From Sarcocystis neurona (lineage: Eukaryota > Apicomplexa > Conoidasida > Eucoccidiorida > Sarcocystidae), in assembly GCA_000727475.1 (NCBI GenBank), contig KL647296.1, positions 1,532,865 to 1,596,864 of the forward strand: a DNA stretch of 64,000 nt, read 5' to 3'. The translations under genes and the position numbers were made by a program. Positions within the stretch are counted from its first letter, which is position 1. Each line of letters begins with the position of its first letter. Below are positions 1-11,312 of the stretch, piece by piece. The notes beneath the pieces were generated by a model. It searched no databases. It was not told the DNA's origin and saw only the letters and a list, made by a program, of their open reading frames with translations.

Positions 1-2566
1 AGTACATATATGTAAGACACATAGTATAGAGTATAATTACACATAATATAATATATATAGCATACACTATATACAATAGAGTATATACTGTATCTATATA
101 CATACATATTGTGTTACATACGCATATATGCATACACATATATATTACGTATACAATACATATATATATTACGTAGTATATACTGTATACATATAGATAT
201 ACATGTGTACGTATATGCGTTCCGGTGCGACTGAGAATGGCAGCACCTGCGTCCAGGACGTGAGTTTTGGTGCCCCAGTCTGTTTGACTGAACGGTTGCA
301 CCTACATACCCATGTCTACTTCGTATGTCTCGTCTCACTCCATCGGTCCACATATATATAATACATATACGTATATATTTGCCACAAAGAAAGAGGAAGC
401 TACGAATCCGGGAACCGGGGCATGCGACAAAGAACCACTGGCTCATGCTCTGGGGATGTCACGCCCTTCGAGTAGACAAATGGCGAGACAGACTGTGTCT
501 ACTTCTGTGCGCACGTAGTCTCATCACACACACACATGCGCCTACGGAAGTAGTGCAAATACGACCGACTACTGCTAGTACGCAAAAGAAATGCGGCAGC
601 TTCGGCAACCCGCTTCGCCGTGGTAGCTGCGGGCCCTGCGCTCCGGATAGAACAGAGGTCGTCGTGAAGCAAGACGTAAAAGAGAACTGCTGCCGAGGCG
701 TTGACAACTTTCTCACAAGCGGCGACCCGGAGAAAAGGCGCATACATCCTGCGTGCGATACCCTGGTGGGGCGCGCGTCCACGCCAGTGCATGCGGCACT
801 CGGACTAGACACGCTGGATTTGGGAAGGACGGATTACGTAGGCAGACACCGAAAAAAAGGGAGCAGATACTCAGCGTCACTGCAGGAGCTCGCGTCATCA
901 CGCGCAGCTGCTTAGTGGTTCACGAAAAGGCCCAGCTCCACCCTTGTGTATATATGTATCTGATCGCTGTTCGCGTACGTTGGTTTATACTTATGGAGAC
1001 GTGCGCACACATCTACGTGAAGAGTTCGCTACGCAGGAAATAGACATGTAATGATGTTACACACGTGTGGGCAATATGTGTGCATCTAGAAAGAACGTAT
1101 ACACCATCCTTGAATCTACACGTACATACACATATATGCAAGAAGACGATATTCGTAGATGCTTACGAATCTGTCAGCGCAACAAGGGCAGGGGTAGTCG
1201 CGTTGCCAGCAGGAATGGCAATAGTTATACTCCACACACACGCCTTGGTGTTGCCACATGCCCGTGGCTCACCCCACAAACCTCCGGATCAATAAATATT
1301 GCACACATACAAGTAGCAGCGGCAGCAGCAGCTACAGCAACACGAGCTGCACGCACTTTGCGTCCCTCGCCTGGTGAGAAAAGCAACTTCCTCGCCGCTG
1401 CTGACGCGCACAGGGCGAGATATGGAAAAGCATGCGCCCGTCTTGGTAAAGAAACCGGTCTTTCTTGACAGGTTCGCTTGTCACGAGGGAAACCACGCAC
1501 ACACGGATATTCACACACACGCACACCCATACACGTAGACATCTACATATATATATATATATATATCTACATATATATAAACACTAGAATATGTATAAAT
1601 ACATGCATATACATATACACGCATTTATATATGCACACGTATATATATATATATATAATGTATTCATATGTTTTGGCGGTAGACGAATGCCCAAATATAA
1701 AGGACTCGTCTCTCTCTATATACATATCTGTATATACGCGTATACACAAATATGTACATATATATATATGCATCCATATATTTCTATGGTGGACGAATTT
1801 CTAAATATGAAGGATTCGCATACATATATATATGTATGTATACATATGTTTTGATGGTGGACGAGTGTCTAGATATGAAGGATTTCTTTGAGTGAAGCAT
1901 CAGTGATATCTGAGCGCGTTGGCGACCTGTGACCGCATGCGATGGGCGACACGTAGCAGACGAGCATCTATACTTCTCTTCGAATGTCGCAAGCGTACGC
2001 TTCACGTGTGCCCCGCCTCCGGCCGTTTCTGTCGGTAGTACTACCCTCCACGTGCTGCATCTCTCTCCCTCTCTGTATGCCCATATAAATGTATGACTTC
2101 CTCGTATATGTCTGCACGTATGTATATTTTTGTGTCACATATGTACGTACACATGTATATATATATGTATTTCTCGTATATTGATCTATACGCATGTGTG
2201 TGTAGATTGACACATAATATAAACACGCCCACTTGCATGTTGTCCACGAGTGTATATCTCTGTGAATGAATTGCTTGCACAAATGGAGATACACATGGAG
2301 ACATACGCACGGGAAAACGTATAGAGACAGTTTTGCAGGTTTCGCTTGCTGAATGCTTCGTCGGCAGTGTGGCAGCGCGCGCCCACGTAGCGTAGCGTAG
2401 CTTTGTATGTATTCAGTAAACCTGGACACCTAGTCTCTGTCCCTTGTGGAGTAGGTGCTTCGAAGATCTTGAGTCGGCACAAGTGGCAGGAAAGAATTAC
2501 TTGTGCGTCGCGAAGGACAAGAAGAAATGAGACCGGAAGCAGGAGAGAGGCGACACGCCGTATTAC
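1..2566. other. Left edge: AT-rich repeats, no resolved exon
   Basis: This stretch lies downstream (in gene direction) of the last visible TYW1 exon and should contain its remaining exons or an intron. I could not find the conserved TYW1 residues that follow the cluster motif on the minus strand here, so those exons are probably beyond the left edge. TATA/CATA microsatellites occupy about 1-220 and 1540-1860. A 196-codon open frame on plus at 325-915 and an Ala-rich minus frame at about 1225-1400 look partly protein-like but have no recognisable family. Confidence 0.5.
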
Positions 2567-2728
2567 CTGAAAGTTTTGCTTGCGGGGTGCGTGTGGTGTC
2601 GCCAGCAGAAGACGCAGCGGTTGCTGCAGACGAGACTTGTTGTCGCCTCCATGCACCTGTGGCTCTCAATCCCATAGAAAGTATGTTTGTAGCAGCCGGC
2701 GACTCCCTGCAGCTGCTTCTTCGTCCAC
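2567..2728 (-). CDS. TYW1 exon with the [4Fe-4S] radical-SAM motif
   Basis: This 162-nt exon enters in phase 2 and leaves in phase 2. It encodes about 54 residues including GCYKHTFYGIESHRCMEA and the cluster-binding CSNRCVFCWRHH. The acceptor is GAGAGGTGCAG before GTGGACG. The donor is CTTTCAG before GTAATAC. In TYW1 the three Cys bind the [4Fe-4S] cluster that cleaves S-adenosylmethionine. This is the strongest single piece of evidence for the gene's identity. Confidence 0.9.
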
Positions 2729-5700
2729 CTGCACCTCTCCGGCAGTCGCAGCAGCACAGAGAGGCCGAGGTCAAAGCGACGCTGATGCGCGCTCGAGCGG
2801 GCAGGCACAGGGAGAGACGGCAGGAAGTGCAGAGAGGCGGCTCACCGCGTGAAAAATAACGGAGAGACTGCAGAGGCGTGCGATTGTATCGAAGGAATGA
2901 CAGCAGGACAGGGCGACCGTTGGCCGAAGAGAAGCTGAAACGGAAGACAGGAGAGGACGGAGAAAAAAAGGAGGACTCTGGAGAGGAAGTCACCCGGCTT
3001 ATACACAACTCGAGACGAGACGGGTGTCGCACCTGTTGTAGGAAATTGCAGACAGACAGAGAGGAAGACAGAGAAAAGTTAGGAGTCCACGAAAGGACGA
3101 AAAGACTCTCAAGGAAGTCCCCTGGCTTCTTCAACTTGAGGAAGAGAAAAACAGACAAAAAAGGGAGTCGATGCTGCACGTTGACGCACACAACACACGT
3201 TGAGGGCAGATATGCGGATCCTTGCCCGCAGCCTCCAACAGGAGTGTAGTCTGTGCATAGACGCTTACTCGCGGCGGGGTTTTCACATTTCTGTCCCATT
3301 TACACAGGCAGGAAGTGGACACAAGCAAAAAAAGAGAAGTCGCCTAGAGACGGAAAGAATCCCCCCGAGTGGGACAACTGTTACGAAGTAGGCCCGCAAG
3401 ACAGCGCCAGGTGACCAGCTGGCGCTGCCTGGTGTGAAGGTCGCCGTTTTTCCCCATACAGAGGAGTCCGCGCAGCCGCGGGCAGACTGAAGAGATCACG
3501 AAGGTGAGCATTCACACGTGTCCAAGCAAGTCTACGGCACACGTGTACACAAGCGGGAAAAGTTCCCCGCTGCTAGAGAACCGAAAGAAGTAGGCAGCAG
3601 CATGCAGAGGGACGCAACAAGTCGCCTTTGACTACCTCTAAAAAGATGCAGAATACCTCCAGACACACCTCCACGTGTACCTGTACTACCTCTCACACCT
3701 GCGCGCAGGTATTCATATACATATATATATATGTATGTATGTGTCACTCTTGATATACATATGTCAGCATGTATGTGATGTGTACATGCATATGCCAAGT
3801 ATTGTAAGTACCTGTACGGATATGAACACGCAAACGTGTGTGTGGAATCTACGGATACACGGGGAAATAGGAACACGTGACTGCCTGTGTAGAGATGTTT
3901 TTAGCCATGGCCTGGTGGCACCCTTTGCCTTCTTATCCTGTCCAGAGACGCACGTACACACACGTATACTCGTAGAGGTAAGACTGCCGACTACACCTGG
4001 TACACAGAGCTCCCGCAGCTGCTCAACGAAAAGTAGATAAAGTGGGTGCCAGCGCAAATAATTTGAAGGACGCCTGCAGCCTTACCTGTTCATCTATGGG
4101 GACACACGTATATACACCTCGACACAAAGTTGAAACATATGCAACTTGATCTGCACTTGGCGGCCAGTCGCCGATCTTCCCTATACGTCACGTTGTAGCG
4201 GGGCACCCTTGGTATTTTCCGGTCAACTGTGTGCCGCTGTCAACGCTTTAACGGGCGTCGGCCTTCTTGCCTCTCCATATATATATATATATATGTATGC
4301 ACCTACTTAAACACATGCCGACGCAAAAGTAGTCGCCCACGCATATAGGAAGAGAGAAAGCAACAGAGAGGAGGACGGACAGAGACAGAGACGGGGATAA
4401 AGACGAGAAGAATTGCGCGCACGCAGTTTTACTTGTGTTCGCAATATGTAGAGAGGGGTACCTTCTGCGTCTCCTAGGTTAAACGTGCGACAACGCGGCA
4501 TCGTCGCACGCAGGCACAAGAGGAGTGACCCTCCTCCCTGTCTTTCAGCTGCCCCATGAGAAAGTGCTCGCGCGTCTCTACACAGGCATGTGTGCAAATT
4601 TACTACATCCGTAGACACCTGTTATAAATGCAGGTCTTGGCACGCCCTCGTGACCGTCGCTCTTCACGTTGCCAACGTTGGCCTGTCCCCCAGCCAACCG
4701 CAGAGGTCTATCTCTCCATCTGTTTCTAGACATATACGCAGACAGCTGTCGACGTTTTGCTGCAGGAAGTGAAAGTGGGATGCGTACAGCACGTGCCGGC
4801 AGCGGCCACCGCCCAACACCAAAGACGTTCCGTCAGCCGCTTATACACCTGTGTCTACTCTCTATCCATGTGTACGTATGTCTGTATACGTGTGTGTATG
4901 TATGTATGTATTTATACGTATGTACGCATATGTATGTCCGTGTGTATATATGTGTATGTATGTCTATGTATGTATATGCCTGTATATGTGTGTACGTATG
5001 TACGTATATACGTGTGTATACGTTTGTATACGTACGTATATGTATGTATACGTACATATGTATGTGTACATATACACACATAAATAGATGTGTATATGTA
5101 TGTATATGTATGTATGTACGTATGTGTATTTATGTATGTATATGTATGTATGTATATGTATATATGTATATGTATATATGTATATGTATATATGTATATG
5201 TATATATGTATATGTATAAGTATGTATGTATGTATGCATATGTATGTTTGCGTATAAACGTATGTATGTATGTATGTGTGCGTGTCTCTCACTCTTTCTA
5301 TATACGTATACATATGTATATATATGTTTATACATATATATATGTAAGGACCTCTGTATCTATGACAGAAAGGAGGAAAGCAGGTACCAAAAAACAAACA
5401 CACATTCGCAGGTACCTGATTTGATCGGTTGCGTCGCGCATAGCTGCCAAGCTGCACCTCTCTGACAACTTCGCGCAGATATACGTGGTAAGACAGAAAG
5501 CGAGGGGCTGAGCCTGTGGACAAGTCGCTAGCGCTGAGCGGACAGCCTTGTGCCTCTCGACGGCGCGGACGGAAAACAACAGCGCAGTCTCGACTTCTTC
5601 AGAAGGGAGATAAAATGGAGGTTGAAAGGGTAAGCGCACCTACACGAAGAAATATCCCTCTGTGTTTTTTTGCTCGCTTTGCGTGTACGAGGTCTGCGCT

Positions 5701-8700
5701 CGTCGAAGACAACGTGACGACTACAGAGAAGCTGTAGGGAACGCAAGCTTGCTACGTTGCTAGTCAAAACGAGTCCTTCCAAGTGCTCCAATCAACCAAG
5801 AACGTTGCGGTCCTATAGATAAAGTCATCTAGCAGCAACACAGAGAAAAAAATATATATATATGCGTCTACATGAGCACGTAAACGTAGACACCAGTTCC
5901 CGCCAGCAGCGGTCTCCCCGTACAATGTGTGAGAGTTATGAACACACGCCGACAACGCTTCAGCTTTGTCGGAGGGATTGTCCAGCACACGACTTTTGAA
6001 CGGCAGTATATGCGTAGTGTAAGAAGAGATTTGATAGAATGTTGCCAAGGAGTACGTCAACCCCACTCCTCCTTTACAGCCGCATTAATGGAAAGAAAAA
6101 CCATTTTTTGATACAGGTCGAGCACGCCTGTTCCCCCGGGAAGTCGACGGACATTCGACGAAACAGAGGAAACGCAAACAGGAAAACATACCAGAAACGA
6201 AGTTTATCTGAAGAGCGGTCTCCTGCAGTCCGGCTCGCAGCGTGCGATTCTGCACTACGTGTGTTGCTGTAGGAAAAGCGCTGAGTAAAGAACTTGATCT
6301 GCAGGAGTGCGCTGAGCAGTCCCGTCCCACCTGCAAAGTTTTACTGCGGAGTGGGATCCGACGAGTTTGTAGCCCTGCTTTTTCATCCGCGCTCGCAGGC
6401 GATCAGTGAGAAGCTCCTGCTGCGGCTCACGGGTGGCTCCTTCCTTCTTTGTTTCTGCTGCTGGACCTTCTGCTGCTGCAACTCGTGCTGCTGCCGTCTT
6501 GTCGGAGACTGCGCCTCCTGCTGCTGCTGCTGCGGCGTTGCTGACTGCTGTTGTTTCTGCTGCTGTGGCTGTGTGTCTTGTTGCTGGACTGGCTGCTACG
6601 CCTCCTGCTGCTGTTGCTACTGTTTCTCCTCGCGCCGCTGGTGGTGTTGCCGCGACGACCGCTCGTGCCTGCCCCCGCTGTTGCTGCTCTTCTACTTTTT
6701 TTCCTTCTGCGCTGCTCTCCGCCGCTGACCAGCAGGCCGACGGGCACGACAGGCATGCGAACTGCGCGCTGCATGCTCCATCACTTCCTGCGTCGCCATC
6801 CAATCTAACGCCTCTACTCTTCTTCTCTTTTGCTGATGTGTCTTGGGAAAACACTGCTCCGGTTGCTGACGCGCCTGTTGCTGTAGAAGAGTCTTCCGGT
6901 GCTGCTGCTGTTACTGCGTTTCTTCGACAGATACCGCCTGCAAACTGCTCCCACAGTCGCAGGAACACTTTCACCGCTGCTGCGCCGGATGCAGCTGCAG
7001 CTCTCGCTGCTGTAGGTTCTCTCAATTCGGTGTGTGGTGCTTCGGTTGCTGCCGCGGCTGCTGTTCCACCTCGTGCTGCTGCTGCTGTCGTCCTCGGTGT
7101 TGGCGCTGCTGCTGTTGCTGGTAGCGGCGGTGCTGCTACCTTCAATGCACCTGGCGCCCGGACTGCTTCTGATGCTGCTTCTTCGCCCACAGCTGCAGTG
7201 CCTGCTGCTGTTTCTGCGACCGTCTCTCCAGCCGCCTGTAGGGGGCGTGAGCCTTCTTCAGCTTCTGTTGCAGCGGCAGACTTTGCTGTTCGTCTGTCAG
7301 GTCCAGGGTCTGATGCCGCAGCAACACATTGCCGTGCTGCTCTTGTTGCTTTCACAGAGCACTCTGCAACTGCGACTCCTCCGGCCTTAGCACGGCGCTC
7401 CGCTTCGGCTCCAGTGTAGACGCCTGCTTTGTCGACAGGTTCTTTCTCTCGTCCAACTGAGAGCGCTTCTCTTGTTAGGTGCTTCGACGCTTTTTTTGCA
7501 GCTTGTTGAGCCAGTGCTGCTGCACTTGCTGAGGCACACACTGGGGCTGCAGCAACTCGTGCTGCACTTGATTCGTCAGCGGCAGCAGCGATGGGTGCTG
7601 CAATTGAGAAGCTGCTGGTGCGGCCGTCTCTGCTAGCCATCGAGCTGTCCGACCACGCGTAGCGTTTCGCAGATACCCATCTCCTGCTGCTGCGGCTGCT
7701 AGTGTTGCTACTGCTGATGGACCCAGGTGGACGCAGTGCTCCTGCTGGTGGTGCTGGCTGCCGCCACCATGCCTGTCGTCCCGGCGGTGCTGTCTTCGCT
7801 GCAGAAGAGTGAGTCGCAGCTGCGTCATGGGGCAGCGAAGTGCTTTGCAACAGGCCACTCGACAGCAGCAGCGCTCGGGCTTGTCTGCGGCACCCCCCAG
7901 TAGCAGCAGCGGGCAGACAAAGGGACGCGACAGTAATACCAGCTTCGGTATTAAAGTCGCGAGCCTGAACAACAGCAACAGTAACCTCTGTGGCATTCCG
8001 CCGAGCAGAAGCAGCAGCAGCAGCAGAACCAGCAGCAGGATACGCACCGTCAAAAGCAACAGCAGAGGCAGCACCGATGTTATCACCTGAAGTCAAATGA
8101 TACGACAGTTTATTGCACCTGGAGGAGGACCGGTGCGATAGCTTATCTCCTGGACTGGTTATTTGCGCCTTGGCGCATCTGGTGTACGTACACCAGGATA
8201 GTCGATGTGGCGGAAGTGTGAAGCCGGGGGGAGAACGATGAACAAACGACACCGTCTTTTTCGCAGGCAAAATACGCTGTCGTGTCTGCGGCCGCTGCTG
8301 TAGCTGCCGCTGCTGCCTGAGTGGCAGGGGGAGGTGTGGGTACGCTGACGGCTGCTTCTGCAGCGGGCATGCCACCCATTCGAAGGGGTCAGAGGCACGG
8401 GTACGAGGAAGCGCTGCCAGGCGAAAAGAGAGTGAGAAATAAGGATGCGGTGAACAAAAAACATGTGCAGCGGAAGTACAGAAATAAACTAAGAAGGAAG
8501 CGGATCCCCAGACTGCAGCACAGTACCTCGGTGACCAGTCAACGGCAACCGGACACAAACCGTCCACCGTCAGCTCCTGCAGTGGAAACTGGGCTGCACG
8601 TACACTGGGAACAGCTGGAAGCTTCAGCGGTGTACGAAGAAGCATCTTCGCTGCAGTATACTGCGTCACGTGTCCACCACAAGCACTACACTGAGGAGTA

Positions 8701-9563
8701 CTGTTCCTTTTATTTTGTCGCAGGGTGCTGCTGCTACGAAACGACCTTCTGTCGCGTCCTGTAGTCCTGCTACTGGTGGTCCTGCTGCCGGTGTAATAGC
8801 TTCTGGTGCTGTATTGAGAAATGACAGTGCTGCTGCGACTTGTGCCCCTGTCGCTGCATAATATGTCATCGCAGGCAAGCTTTGTGTCGCCGCTACTGCT
8901 GCTGCTGTTTCTGCGCCCACCTTCATAAGTGTTGCTGCTGTCGCTGCTGTGCACCACGCCGCAGCTGCTCCTGCTGCTCCGAACCGAGTACCTGCGTCCT
9001 CCACTGCGCGTTTTGCTCTGGGTACTACTGCTGCTACTGGTAGCGTTGCTCGTGCTACTGCTCGTGACACTCCTGCTGCTGTCGCTGCTCTTTCTATCAC
9101 TGCTGTAGCAGCGGTTTTTGCTGCTGCAGCCTCGTCGGTTGGTGCAGCTGTCCCTGCTGCAGCTGCTTGGCAGAAGGCGAGCACTGCTCTTGCGTTTGCT
9201 TCCTCTGCGGCTGTCAGCAGGACTCCATTCTTGTGACGCATCAAATTTGTTGTTGCTGTCTCTGGCGGCCCGCGTAATGCACCCTAATATATATTTTTCA
9301 TTCTTTGTACCGTGTTCGCTTCTTCTAATCTCCCTGTGGGTAGGCATGTCAGCGACGCTACCGTAGTATGGGCCGCCTGTATTGGTGCTGCCGTTGCTGC
9401 CGGGCGCTGGTGCTGCCTTTGGCCGAGACGCAACAAGTGTTACGAGCCGCGTAGCATGACAACGAGTAGCGCACCGAGAAGATCCATAGGTTCGTCGAAA
9501 ACTGGCGTAGGAAAGCGTGCACATCAGGCAAGTAAACAATATCTGTTTTTTTGAAGTCGGCAT
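2567..9563 (-). CDS. TYW1-like 4-demethylwyosine synthase, 3' partial
   Basis: TYW1 is a radical-SAM enzyme that condenses pyruvate with N1-methylguanosine-37 of tRNA-Phe, the tricyclic step of wybutosine synthesis. Two exons are visible. The first (9563-6331) is an open frame of about 1,077 codons, mostly Ser/Ala-rich low complexity, whose last residues KKQGYKLVGSHSAVKLCR are conserved TYW1 sequence. The second (2728-2567) continues with WTKKQLQGVAGCYKHTFYG and the cluster motif CSNRCVFC (CX3CX2C), then WRHHTHP. The join across intron 6330-2729 (GTGGGA donor, TGCAG acceptor) restores the family sequence LCRWTK in frame. The N-terminal flavodoxin domain usual in eukaryotic TYW1 was not seen. 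The ATG at 9563 is the first in the frame but may not be the true start, because the Ala-rich frame at 9244-8666 could belong to the gene through extra splicing. The C-terminal half is off the left edge. Confidence 0.85.
2729..6330 (-). other. 3.6 kb intron of the TYW1-like gene
   Basis: The exons flanking this interval join in frame to give the conserved TYW1 sequence, so the whole interval is inferred to be one intron. It holds a dense TGTA/TATG microsatellite (about 4860-5345), a TA tract near 4277, and several open frames on both strands with no family signature. A small skipped exon or a nested gene cannot be excluded. Confidence 0.6.
4860..5345. repeat. TGTA/TATG microsatellite block
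   Basis: Nearly 500 bases of interleaved TATG, TGTA, CGTA and TATATG units lie inside the long TYW1 intron. Because units of 4, 6 and 8 bases avoid stops, all frames give long Tyr/Ile/Val/Cys open frames that are not genes. Confidence 0.9.
8179..8196. repeat. 18-bp perfect palindrome CTGGTGTACGTACACCAG
   Basis: This is the longest copy of the dispersed GTGTACGTACAC palindrome in the window. It falls inside the minus-strand frame of the TYW1-like first exon, where it encodes CTYT. It may be a protein-binding site or a remnant of a dispersed repeat. Confidence 0.85.
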
Positions 9564-9821
9564 GCCTTTGTTATGTTGCGTCGGTACTGGTGGAAAAGTG
9601 GCAAATGAGCAGCACAGGAGGACAAGGAACCGACACGCAGAGGAGAAAAAGTCCGCCCCCTATAAAGAAAGAATCAAAGAGCGGCAGGAGCGTATTACTA
9701 GCGCAAAAAAGGGAGCTGTGCGATTGCATGTTTGCCCAAGATGTGACTGTGTTGAAGACTCATAAATAGAAACAGAGCCCGCACACACGCAGAGGCAGCA
9801 GCGGCGGCAATAAGAAAATCC
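9564..9821. promoter_or_regulatory. Probable divergent promoter interval
   Basis: About 260 bases separate the first ATG of the minus-strand TYW1-like frame (9563) from an ATG-started plus-strand frame at 9822. The interval is A/G-rich on the plus strand. No specific motif was recognised. The role rests only on the head-to-head arrangement. Confidence 0.35.
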
Positions 9822-10950
9822 ATGGCAATATATGCGACACCAGGAAGGAGTGACGGCTTGTATGAGAAGATACGGGAAATGTGTTTTACTCTATTGGAGA
9901 TTCTTACAGACGGCCAGTACAGACACACGTTACATCTGAGAATTTTCAGCGGTCACTTCGAGCGCGTCGCTCTAGACGCTGTAGCGCGTATTTGTCAGGA
10001 CGAAGGCGAAGGACATCTTGTGGAAGCTGTAGGAGGGAAATGAGCGTTCCGATACTCCGCTCGACCAAATGTGTATACACGTACACATGTGTGCACGCAC
10101 ACACGTCTACCGTGTGCGTGGGCCAGCAATCGCTTTCGGCTGTGCAAGGGCGCAGTTGCCTCCCCAGCGGGGCTACAGGCAGCAGGAGATGGTTCAGTTT
10201 TCTTATCCACGAACGAAGTAGGTGTAGAAGCGTCCGATGGCACAAAGAAGATACAGAAGAAACAAGAGGATGTCGTAGACGCTTCCCACTGTTGCTGTTG
10301 CGAAAGCACTGGCGACTGCATGTTGCAGTGAACAGCGTACAGGAAGTCACATCAGAGTCTTACACGTCATGGAAGCTGCTGTCTGGGCGACATGAAATTT
10401 GCCGTTTACTACCGGTAAACTGTGAAGCCTGCACGCATGCATGTAGGGAAGTGTCCGTCTCGATTCCACGTACATGGTCGTTTTCGACCACATACGTGTA
10501 CCCGCATTTGTGTGTATACAGCGCACAAAAACAGGGAAGATAAAAACAGAACATTTTGCTGTCCGGCGTGGCTCCTGTCATACGAAAGATAGCGCTGTCT
10601 TGCACGGCAGGACAGTTACATTCGCCCGTGCCCTCGGCGTGCGCATGCGGCGACAGCTTCGATTGTCTCGTGTAGGGGCGGTCTCGTGGGCAAACAGAGG
10701 GGAGGCGAAGACATTTGTGGTGTTCACAATGATGAAAACGCGGAACAGAAGTTCCCTGAACCTCACTAGAGAAGAGGACACAGGACGAGACGACAGAGCA
10801 CCGTCAGAGTACTGGAGGTCTGACGGCAGGAACCGGTTTTTTCAGTGTCTTTCAGTAAGAGACGCCCGTGCGTGCCTAGTGAGATACGCAGCGATCTGCA
10901 TTGACTACTGTATGGTGCAATATCCGTGGAAGTATTTTAATGAAATGTAG
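9822..10950 (+). CDS. Unidentified plus-strand gene, start exon at 9822
   Basis: An ATG at 9822 opens a 73-codon frame (to 10043) beginning MAIYATPGRSDGLYEKIREM, with amphipathic, non-repetitive composition typical of a folded protein. GCT before GTAGGAGGG (about 10030) is a possible donor. Downstream on the same strand are a non-repetitive segment at about 10150-10220 (GLQAAGDGSVFLSTNE followed by GTAGGT, a good donor) and a further open frame at 10474-10950. I could not fix exon joins or recognise a family. The gene is divergent from TYW1 and convergent with the G8-like gene. Confidence 0.4.
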
Positions 10951-11312
10951 ACCGTCTACACACAATAGCAGTTCACAACAAACAAGGACAACTGTGTGAC
11001 AGCCTTTACTCATGTGAGTCGACTAATCTTTCCGCCATTTGTGTGTGGTTGACGGGATACATGGAGAAGTCCCGAGAAAGGTTTGTATACGCAGTAGTAT
11101 ACACACACTGCTGTGTGCGGGATGTCGAGCGCAGAGAGGCGCTGCTCTCTAGGGGCAGAGATGCAGAAGATTCCGTGAAGGCTTGTTTGTGCGGAAAGAA
11201 ATGCGCGTCTTCGCGTTTACCTCGTATCACGGATATACTCAAAGACACGAACACTAGACAATATCTGCTTGTTTAGATATGAACATGTACACATCGTCAA
11301 AACCCCCCCGTA

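Noticed and set aside
4669..5424. Long Tyr/Ile/Val/Cys open frames on both strands
   Set aside because: They are products of TATG/TGTA microsatellites, open in all frames and without unique sequence.
6406..7419. 337-codon Ala-rich plus-strand frame
   Set aside because: It lies opposite the TYW1-like exon; GCT triplets give Ala on plus as well. The conserved residues are on minus.
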